Source: Pseudozyma flocculosa PF-1 (taxonomy: Eukaryota; Basidiomycota; Ustilaginomycetes; Ustilaginales; Ustilaginaceae). From it: a DNA stretch of 10,438 bases. The notes beneath the pieces were generated by a model that was not told the origin of the DNA, searched no databases, and saw only the letters and a list, made by a program, of their open reading frames with translations. Shown here in pieces: positions 1 to 6,584 of this stretch; the first letter of the stretch is position 1, and the number at the start of each line of letters is the position of its first letter. The translations under genes were made by a program, and so were the position numbers. The stretch is from the NCBI RefSeq assembly GCF_000417875.1, contig NW_006920878.1, positions 908,506 to 918,943 on the forward strand. Direction: 5' to 3'.

Positions 1-253
1 TGATGCGGAAGTGGAAGCTCAAGGGGAGCTGAGAGGGGCTACCGGGAGCGGACGGGCGACGGGTCTGGCTGGGTGGGACACCGAAGCACGGGGCGGCGCA
101 AGGGCGAGGCAAGAGGAAGACTAAGGTCGGAGTGGATGGGACGGCGGCGAGGGGGAGGTTTTGGGTGTGTCTGTACGGGGTAGACGGGGGGAGGGAGATG
201 GTCGGTGTGGTCCAAGGAGAGTGGGGTTATAACGTTGTCGAAGGTGTGGTGTG

Positions 254-275
254 GTGTGCGCGTGCGCGTGCGTGG
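254..275. repeat. GTGCGC-type simple repeat, alternating purine/pyrimidine
   Basis: A GTGTGG run (from about 244) passes into GTGCGC units, giving about 20 bp of almost strictly alternating purine and pyrimidine. Such tracts can adopt the Z form. It lies in the region without a confident gene and no function is implied. Confidence 0.6.
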
Positions 276-401
276 GCGCTTATCGCTATGCTCCCGGCAG
301 GGCGACGGGCCCGCAGCGGGGCCCCTCGTGGGCCAGGTGTGCGCCTGGGGGAAAGTGCGGTGCAGAGTACTGAGGGTGCGAGTGACGAGAGGAGCCAACG
401 A

Positions 402-536
402 TTACCCCAGGAAGGCAGAGATGGTCCTGACCTGGAGCGAAGGGTCCTCGGCCAAGGCGAGGACGAGCAACGAGGATTCGAGGACCGCCGTGCTGTAGCC
501 CGCGGGCGCGCGCTCGCAGTCGGCCCAGGTATCTGT
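402..536 (-). other. Possible short coding stretch or exon (weak)
   Basis: Read on the minus strand, a CTGCAG acceptor-like site ends at 537 and is followed by an open stretch of 44 codons ending in TAA at 404-402. The peptide has a balanced, protein-like composition (it contains TDTWADCE, then a hydrophobic run VLESSLLVLALAEDPSLQ), unlike the Arg/Pro-rich frames around it. A GTCAGG donor-like site follows Gln at 431, so it could be an internal exon or a C-terminus. I could not find a convincing partner exon on either side and recognise no family. Chance is a real possibility in DNA this GC-rich. Confidence 0.18.
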
Positions 537-1695
537 CTGCAGGTGCGGCGTGATACGTAGATACGGAGATGAGGCGGGGTCAGGCAGACGGCCCGGATCG
601 TGCGACCGGCCAGACCAGGTCAGGTACGGTACTCGCCTGGATGCGTCGGTCGATGCTGGGGCGGTGGCGGGAGAAGAGGGGGCGGGCGGGCTACGAGGGG
701 GGGAAAAGTGTGGGGAGAAAGGCCGCTACGACGAGCCAATGGCGGCCGCCTCTGCTGGGAGCCTCGGTCGTCCCTAACCTCTCTGTCTGTCAAAGTGCCC
801 CGGTCTTCTCCCCGCGCGAGTCGGCCAAGGCCACATACAGACAGGCGAGAGAAACAGATGAGAGGCCGCCAGCGGAGGCGGGATCCACTCCCGCGTTGCC
901 GCCCTCCCTTGCCGCGTTGCCGCGCCGACCTTCGCCCTGTCTCCGCCACCCCCGCATCGCATGATCCCCGCGCTATCGCCTGCACTCAGCTTGCACGTAC
1001 TCGCCACTCTAGCTGCTGTAATTTATTCGTCTTCCCGTCCCTGCGGATACAGCAAGAAGGCCGCTCCCCGCGATGCCGTAGCTTGCATACCGCCTGGCGG
1101 CACCGGATAACGACGGGGCGCCCCCACGTGGGTTCGTCATCGACCTTGATGCTCGTCGAAAGATGCCGTCGTCGGCTTGGCGGTCGCTCGTCGCGTGATG
1201 CGCCTCGGGGCCCCAGGTCAATATGGAGAGCCCCGCAAACCCTTTGCTTTCTATCGCTTCCTGGACCGGGACGGGCCCCCTCCGACGTGCGACCAACATG
1301 TCAGACTCGATCCGGCATGACGCCTGGCATCGCTGATGGACGTAGCTTGTCCCGTCCCAGCCAGTCTAACTCCTCGAGGACCGAACTTAGATCGCCCGTC
1401 TGGCGTATGCCCGCCCAGCGCGCGCAAGCGTAACCAGCAGGGCCCCCGCTTCCCTAACAGTAGTAGAAACAGCAGGCGCAGGCGGCGGTCGGGCTTTTGC
1501 CTCCGCCTCTGAGCCAGGTCAGGCTTGCCACGGACCGAGCGCCGGGGCACGAACGGTTCCAGCACCAGCGCACGCACAATGGCTCGAGCCACAATGTGGC
1601 TATGATCACAGAAACGCTCGTTGGTCAGGCTGTCGGATTGCCATTGGTCTCTCGGCTTGCCTTTACGGACTCGGCTCAAACTACAGACGTCTGGT

Positions 1696-3264
1696 TCAGG
1701 ACGAGGCGGCATCGATGCCGGGCGTCTCGCGGACCACCCTGTCGATCCACACGGCAAGGTGGCGCACGTTGGCGTCGTTGAGACCCGACACGCTGGCGCG
1801 ACCCGTCGGGGTGAGGTAGATGTGTCCTTCCTCGACGAGCCGCGCGCACTGCTCCGGGCTCAGCTGGAGGTAGGCAAACATGCCCCGCTGCAGCGCAATG
1901 TGGGTCCAGTCGCCGGGCGTGCGCAGCTCTTCGGTGAGGAGGCGGACCAGCTCGGTGCGGACACGTCGGATGCGCGCGCTCATCGTGGCCATGTCCGCGT
2001 GCCATTGCTCCTTGAGCTCCGGCCGAGTGAGGACCAGGTGCGCCAGGTCGGCGGGGAAGCGTGGCGGCGTCGAAATCTCTTCGCGCGAGATGGAACGCAG
2101 CTGCGACTGGACGGCGTCGCGCGTCGCCGACGCCGCCGCATCGCCGTCGCCGCTGCTGCTGCGGTGGCACGCGACGTGGATGCAACCGAGCCGCTGGCCG
2201 TACAGTCCCATGTTCTTGGAAAAGCTCTGGCACACGAGCATCGGAACCTCGAGCCGCGCAAACAGCCGCACCGCGTACGCGTCCCGATCCAGTTGGCCGC
2301 TCGCAAAGCCCTGGTAGGCCGAGTCGAAGAAGGCGTAGAGGCGGCGCCGGAGCATGACGTCGGCGATGCGCTGCCACTGCTCCTCGCTAGGGTCCCAGCC
2401 GGTCGGGTTGTGGCCGCACGGGTGCAGCACCACGACGCTCTGCTCGGGCGCCGCCTCGAGCTGCTCGAGCATCGTTGCCAGCTCGAGCCGCGGACGGCGC
2501 CGGTCGGTGAAATAGTCGTACTCGCGCACCTCTGCGCCCGCCGCCTCAAAGATCTTGCGGTGGTTGGGCCAGCCCGGGTTGCTCAGGTAGACGATGGCCT
2601 GGTTCCGCTCGTTGCGCGCGCCACGGTAAAAGCGCTGGATCAGGCACGCGCCAAAGTGGTTGGCGCCCGAGCCTCCGGTCGTCTGCATCGACGCGAGCAG
2701 CGGCGTCGCCGCCTCGTCCGGGCCAAAGAGGAGCTTGGCCGCCTCGCGTGTAAAGGGGACCAGGCCATCCATGCCGAGATACTCGTGACTGACGTGCAGC
2801 GTCGCGGGGTCGTCGCTGCCCGATTCGCCCGCCGTCAGAGCCCTGAGTGCGCCCTGGAGGCTGGGCAGAGGCCACGGTCGAGCGTCCTCGCCGCGGTACG
2901 CGCCGATTCCCAGGTTGATCTTGTCGGGATGCTGGTCAGCGACGAAGCGCTGGTTGAGGTGAAACATCCTGTTTGGCGCCGAGAAGAGGGCAACGGAGAG
3001 CGACACCAGCTTGTCAGACGCAGAGCTGTAACGCTTGCAGCCGGCAAGTGGACGCCAAAGGGACTTCTGACAAAGAGCGGCCAGGGTAACTCACGGGTCG
3101 AGCGGGAGAGTGGGCATGCCTCTCCAGACGTTGTCGAAGCGCTCGGCGGCCTCGTCGGGCGCAGCCTTGGATGACGGCGGCGCCGAAGCCGACGACCCTT
3201 TGCTTGCTGCGAACGGGGCGGTGGCCGCCGGATCGGCGAGGTCTGCTGTGGCGATCGGTGGCAT
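1696..3264 (-). CDS. Aspartate aminotransferase-like class I PLP aminotransferase (2 exons)
   Basis: Exons are 3264-3095 and 3025-1696; the 69-nt intron (3094-3026) starts GTGAGT and ends ACAG, and joins in phase 2 to give LPLDP-SASDK, for 499 residues. ATG 3264 is the first Met in the open frame, with A at -3. Expected reaction: reversible transamination of aspartate or glutamate with 2-oxoglutarate or oxaloacetate. Visible residues: HEY139 substrate loop, NPGW209, HNPTG (Asn263), FFDSAY (Asp291, Tyr294), PLP lysine Lys327 in SFSKNMGLYGQRLG (matches the class I attachment motif), Arg371 before ISTPP, and Arg466 in GRASVSGL for the alpha-carboxylate. Odd points: the phosphate-binding SGTG is GGSG, YGER is YGQR, the SNPPxHG segment is degenerate, and about 60 N-terminal residues are Ala/Ser/Pro-rich and not like a mitochondrial presequence. 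The C-terminus (DAASS) is not a peroxisomal signal, so the enzyme is probably cytosolic. Family assignment is firm; substrate is not. Confidence 0.9.
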
Positions 3265-3446
3265 GTTGAAGCGGCGAGCGAGGTGTAGGACGAGTCGACC
3301 GTGTTGGGATTCCTTGTGTACGACGAGGATATGGCGCACCTTGGTGTGAGAGGGGAGAGGGGCGTCCGGGGATGTGGTGGATCGAAAGCAAGGCTCGTCG
3401 TCAGCATCGACCCGTCGCTGCCCCCCCCGCCTCTTGACGCCGCTTG

Positions 3447-3456
3447 TATAATAATA
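3447..3456 (-). promoter_or_regulatory. TATA-like element upstream of the aminotransferase gene
   Basis: TATTATTATA on the minus strand stands out as an AT-only island in GC-rich DNA, about 185 bp upstream of the ATG at 3264. The aldolase gene has a TATA box at a similar distance (about 165 bp). Position and composition suit a core promoter, but no transcript start is visible. Confidence 0.35.
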
Positions 3457-3568
3457 GACAGGCACGCCGGCCCAACGACGCCGCGGGCACTGTCATGACC
3501 CTTCCGCTATGGCGCCGTTGACGGCGATGGCTGCTGGCCACCCACCGCTCGTCCGCTTTCCGCTAGAG

Positions 3569-3574
3569 AGATAA
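3569..3574 (+). promoter_or_regulatory. AGATAA GATA-factor-type site
   Basis: AGATAA matches the HGATAR consensus bound by fungal GATA factors, including the nitrogen regulator AreA/Nit2. It is about 305 bp upstream of the aminotransferase start, where a nitrogen-control site would make sense. A single hexamer is weak evidence, since such motifs occur by chance. Confidence 0.2.
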
Positions 3575-3870
3575 AAATCCAGGGCCATGCGGAAGGCTGC
3601 TTGACCCCAGACTGCGGGGACCGGTGGACCGTACGTGGCGTCGAGACGTCGGTCGGCGGCACTTCTTTGGCCGGCCCTCGCCGCCGCCGCCGCAGCCGCC
3701 TTTGCACGGGTAGCATGACCGCGCCGAGATGCCGCGATGCCGTTGCGCTTGGGTCCCGCGCGCGCATAACAAAGGCTAGGACGCCCCGACACGACCAAAA
3801 CAGGTCGATGCACAGCGCCGCAACATCCGGCGCTGCCTTTGCAGGCCGTGCCTCGGCCATCTACATGTAT

Positions 3871-3893
3871 GTACAGGATGTACAGTACAGTAC
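3871..3893. repeat. Cluster of GTAC units
   Basis: Four GTAC tetramers begin at 3871, 3880, 3885 and 3890, the first three within GTACAG repeats, and follow ACATGT at 3863. Because GTAC is self-complementary, the cluster is rich in small palindromes. It lies in the non-coding region between the aldolase and aminotransferase genes; function unknown. Confidence 0.5.
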
Positions 3894-4348
3894 CTGGACG
3901 GCATTTTGCCGCGCCAGCGCGAGTCGGCCCCTGATTTGCTCTAGGGCATCAACGGCGAGTTGGCCGGCGGGTGGCCAGCCGGCTTCGCTGCCGGACCCCC
4001 CGCCCGCAGCCTTGGAGCGTGCAAACGACGCCGAGCGGGTCTCGTCTCGTTTAGCCACGCCCCTCTCAGCGAATCAGGCACCGCCATCCTCCTCGAGCAG
4101 GCGAGCAAGCGGGCAAGCAGACCAGCCCTTTGGGAGCGTCGAGGCCACCTCGCCATGCCGTCACGTCGTCTGTCCTTCCAGCCAGCCAAAGACAAGCGCG
4201 CGGGAACGAGTTGAACGGTCGAGGGCGACCGGAGGAGCGTGATGACCGAAACAACCAATGCATTCGTCGACCATAGCAAAAGAGCGCCACCGCAGCTACA
4301 CACAGTACCAACAAGGATGCCAGGCACCCCTCGAGCGGGGCGTGTCGG

Positions 4349-5668
4349 CTAGCGCGAGACGGGCAGCTGGAGGGGTGCGGCCTTGACCTCATCCTGGTCT
4401 GGGAGGAGCGTCATGAGGCTCTTTTGCTGGTTCTGGAAGGCGGCGAGGAGCATGCCCCAGTCTGCGCCGCCCATGATGAAGCGGGCGCCGTGGTCAATGT
4501 AGCGCTTGAGCAGGTCCGGCCGGCCCTGGATGCCGCCCAGGCCGACAATCTTGCCGTGCCGCTTGGCCACGTCGCAGACGCGCAGCACTGCGGCGTCGTA
4601 GTCGGGATGGTCAAACTGGCAGCTGATGCCCATGTCGGTCGTCAGGTCCGCCGAGCCGATCAGGAGCACGTCGAAGCCTTCGACGGCGGCAATCTCCCTG
4701 CGGGCCACAGAGAGGCCGGCCAAAAAGCGGACGCAGCGGGCGGGCGGGAGAGAGGGGTCGGGAGAGGTCAGTCGGCGGGCTGACCGCGGCGGCTGCACGA
4801 AAGGCTCTCTCCAGCCCCGCGGCGACTCGACTCGACCCGACTCCGACTCGACTCACTCTGCATTGGCAATGGCGGTGCGGCTCTCGAGCATGCAAAAGAC
4901 GAGCGTCTCGCTGTCGATGTAGTCGAAGGCTTGTTGCGGGGGCAGGTTCTGGTGGTGGAGCGAGGGGAAGCTGTAGGTGAAGGAGCGGTGGCCGCGCGGA
5001 AAGTGGCGTGCCTGCTGGACGATGCGCCTCGCCTCGTCGGCCGTGTCGACGTGCGGGACCTGTCCGAAGAGATGGCAAAGCGGCGACAAGGCCAAGGGGT
5101 GAGGATCGGTCCTGACTGTCAGGGCGCCGGCCAGGACCGCGTCCGAGAGCGACGTGGGGGCGCGCTGCACTCACAATGACGCCCTGTGCTCCCGCGTCGA
5201 GGGCGCGACCGAGCCAGGCGGCGTCGCCCTGGGGCACGCGGATGACGGGGGCTATTCCGGCGAGGATGCAGGCCCTTGTGAGCTGGATCGCGGCCTCCTG
5301 GCCGATGCTGTCGGTTTGGGCGGGGGGAGAGGGAGGGACAGAGGCGATCAGGATCCCATCCCGGGATGGCAGAATGCGACATGATTGGATTCGACGAGTC
5401 GCCGGCCGCCTTGGTCCCTGGCATGGGTTCGCTGCTGGTCGACGGTCGACGATCGACGGTCGACGATTCGACGCCCGATTGGGGCGCGGAGTGGAGCGAC
5501 TTACACGCTATGCTCGAGGTCGATGAGGACCGAGTGCCAGCCGGAGACGTAGGCGAGGGAGGCCATGTCGATCTTGTCGACCAGGCGGGCGGTGATGGCG
5601 GTGCCGAGCTGGCCGTTGCGCAGGCGGCGGGCGAGGTGGTTGGGCACGGGCGTGAGGCTGGGCATCAT
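4349..5668 (-). CDS. HpcH/HpaI-type class II pyruvate aldolase (4 exons)
   Basis: Exons are 5668-5505, 5307-5175, 5059-4857 and 4697-4349; introns of 197, 115 and 159 nt start GTAAGT or GTGAGT and end AG, and phases agree, giving 282 residues. The start has an ideal context (GCCACC before ATGATG). The family reversibly cleaves 4-hydroxy-2-oxo acids to pyruvate and an aldehyde using a divalent metal. Expected active-site residues are visible: His53 (DLEHS), Arg78 (VIRVP), Asp92 (RALDAGAQG), Glu158 (MLESR) and Asp184 (IGSADL), with spacings nearly those remembered for E. coli HpaI (His45, Arg70, Asp84, Glu149, Asp175). Length is slightly above the usual 250-270. It diverges from the regulator at 6585 and lies upstream of the aminotransferase in the same direction. 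No targeting signal is apparent, so it is probably cytosolic. Possible substrates include 4-hydroxy-2-oxoglutarate or 2-keto-3-deoxy-L-rhamnonate; sequence does not decide. Confidence 0.92.
4823..4853. repeat. CGACT pentamer repeat inside aldolase intron 3
   Basis: Six CGACT-like units (one CGACC, one extra C between units) run up to the minus-strand GTGAGT donor at 4856. The repeat occupies the start of the 159-nt third intron. A CTGAC branch-like motif (minus strand) lies at 4771-4767. Confidence 0.7.
5438..5472. repeat. GTCGACG repeats inside aldolase intron 1
   Basis: GTCGAC-type units, mostly palindromic, recur at 7-15 bp intervals (starts near 5439, 5446 and 5460, with related GATCGAC and GATTCGAC between). 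They fall in the middle of the 197-nt first intron, the longest in the window. Confidence 0.65.
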
Positions 5669-5832
5669 GGTGGCAGCGGGACTCGGTGGTATCCAGGCGG
5701 TGGAAGCAAAGCGGTGGCCAGGGCAGAACGGACGACGTCGTGGAGAGCGGACAAGGGGAGCGAAGTGGTAGCTGTGCGGTGGTGGCGGGCTGAACTGGTC
5801 GCTCGTTGCAGGCGTCGACGACGTCGAAGAGC

Positions 5833-5838
5833 TATATA
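5833..5838 (-). promoter_or_regulatory. TATA box of the aldolase gene
   Basis: TATATA, read on the minus strand as TGTATATAGC, is the only strong TATA-type sequence in the divergent region. It lies about 165 bp upstream of the aldolase ATG at 5668, and the stretch between is pyrimidine-rich on the minus strand, consistent with a start site near 5800. Confidence 0.5.
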
Positions 5839-5913
5839 CAAGTGCGGTGCGGCGGCCGAGGGTAGGGAATGGGGCCCAAGGCCGGCGCCATGACCGGCCT
5901 CATCCTCATCCTC

Positions 5914-5925
5914 ATCCTCGAGGAT
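5914..5925. repeat. TCATCC repeats ending in a 12-bp palindrome
   Basis: Three TCATCC units (from about 5900) lead into the perfect palindrome ATCCTCGAGGAT. It lies in the divergent promoter region, about 250 bp upstream of the aldolase start. Confidence 0.5.
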
Positions 5926-6083
5926 GGGGATCCTGGACGAGGGCTCGGTCCCGCTTCTCCTTGCCATGGTCCCCGCTCAGGTTGCCGCATCGCTCGAGCC
6001 GCCGCAGAGGTCCGAGGGATGCCGCACCGGCGAGGGTCGTTGCCGGGGTCGTTGACGCGGGGGGAGAAGGCGAACAAAAGGGA

Positions 6084-6109
6084 ACCGCTGGGACGCGCTG
6101 CGCAGCGGT
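6084..6109. promoter_or_regulatory. Nested CGCTG/CAGCG palindromes, possible regulator site
   Basis: A perfect 12-bp palindrome, CGCTGCGCAGCG, lies at 6096-6107. An ACCGCTG at 6084-6090 also pairs with CAGCGGT at 6103-6109, so three half-sites overlap. The region lies between the divergent aldolase and regulator genes, where a dimeric zinc-cluster protein could bind. Function is inference only. Confidence 0.3.
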
Positions 6110-6170
6110 GGCGTGCGTGGCTAGCGCCGTCGCGGACAAGAAGACGTACGCGCGGCGAGATAGCGGCAGA

Positions 6171-6182
6171 GGGGGGGGGGGG
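6171..6182. repeat. Run of 12 G
   Basis: Twelve consecutive G residues follow GCAGA in the divergent promoter region. A homopolymer of this length is prone to slippage and to length errors in assembly. Confidence 0.8.
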
Positions 6183-6280
6183 CCGCCGGGGTGGTACCTA
6201 TCCTGTAGCGTAATCGCGGCAACTCGGCGGCCAGGCGCCTCGTGGCCTCATAATCGCGCTGCCTCGCCTCGCCCTGCCTC

Positions 6281-6309
6281 GCCTCTGCCTCTGCCTCTGC
6301 CTCTGCCTC
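6281..6309. repeat. GCCTCT hexamer microsatellite
   Basis: Four GCCTCT units are followed by GCCTC, and preceded from 6261 by related GCCTC and GCCCT units. The tract is pure pyrimidine plus G on the plus strand and lies about 280 bp upstream of the regulator ATG. Confidence 0.75.
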
Positions 6310-6584
6310 GTCGCCGGCCAGGTGCGCCCGCCGCCGCTTTGCCGTTTTGCCGTCGCCGCCCGAGCCTCGGTCGCTATCCGCCAGAACACCAACCACCACC
6401 ACCCCCCCTCGTCGGCCAACAGTCGATTCCACTATCCCAGCCCAAGCCTCAGCCCATTATCCACCCCCCTCCCCCGCACGTCCAGGCGTAGGCGTTAGCG
6501 GCATCTCTGGCTTCAATCTCGTCGGCGCCTTGTCTTGGCAACACGTACCGCCTCTCCCCGTCTCCCCCGCCTCTCCCCCGCCCC

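Larger units (their letters stand above)
1..1695. other. Intergenic/uncertain region left of the aminotransferase gene
   Basis: No confident gene was found on either strand. The part nearest 1695 should be the 3' UTR and terminator region of the minus-strand aminotransferase; I see no clear polyadenylation signal. Open frames on both strands are arginine- and proline-rich and lack any recognisable domain, as expected by chance in GC-rich DNA. Items noted inside are a TATAA-like site at 223-229, an alternating purine/pyrimidine tract at 254-275, a possible short minus-strand exon at 402-536, a near-duplication of GCGTTGCCG around 893 and 911, and a CACGTG palindrome at 1123-1132. A gene lying mostly to the left of the window and reading leftward could have its promoter here. 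Confidence 0.5.
3265..4348. other. Intergenic region between aldolase 3' end and aminotransferase start
   Basis: About 1.08 kb with no convincing gene. The part adjoining 3264 must carry the 5' UTR and promoter of the minus-strand aminotransferase; the part adjoining 4349 holds the aldolase 3' UTR. Open frames in it are low in sense (Arg/Ser/Pro-rich) and recognise no domain. It contains an AT-rich TATA-like site at 3447-3456, an AGATAA motif at 3569-3574, a cluster of four GTAC units at 3871-3893 and a CCGGC/GCCGG inverted repeat at 3964-3982. Confidence 0.6.
5669..6584. promoter_or_regulatory. Divergent promoter region, aldolase (-) and zinc-cluster regulator (+)
   Basis: These 916 bp separate two start codons pointing away from each other, so they must hold both promoters and both 5' UTRs. 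On the aldolase side there is a TATATA box at 5833-5838 followed by pyrimidine-rich leader. On the regulator side, about 190 bp before the ATG is C/T-rich with CCACCACC runs, typical of a fungal 5' UTR. Candidate zinc-cluster sites are CGG-N2-CCG at 5946-5953, CCG-N3-CGG at 6022-6030 and the CGCTG/CAGCG palindromes at 6084-6109. Simple repeats (TCATCC, G12, GCCTCT) are also present. No coding region is supported here. Confidence 0.7.

Noticed and set aside
223..229. TTATAAC as a promoter TATA box
   Set aside because: It is a single near-palindromic site and no gene start can be shown downstream on either strand within the window.
600..1433. A 277-codon plus-strand open frame
   Set aside because: Extremely Arg/Pro/Ser-rich with no motif, no splice context and no third-position pattern distinct from the surroundings; judged to be chance.
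1621..3174. A 517-codon open frame on the plus strand
   Set aside because: It is the mirror of the aminotransferase exon; its Arg/Val/Ala-rich sequence has no recognisable fold, whereas the minus strand carries complete aminotransferase motifs.
6261..6309. Possible CRISPR-like or regulatory tandem array
   Set aside because: The units are 5-6 bp with no spacers; it is an ordinary microsatellite.
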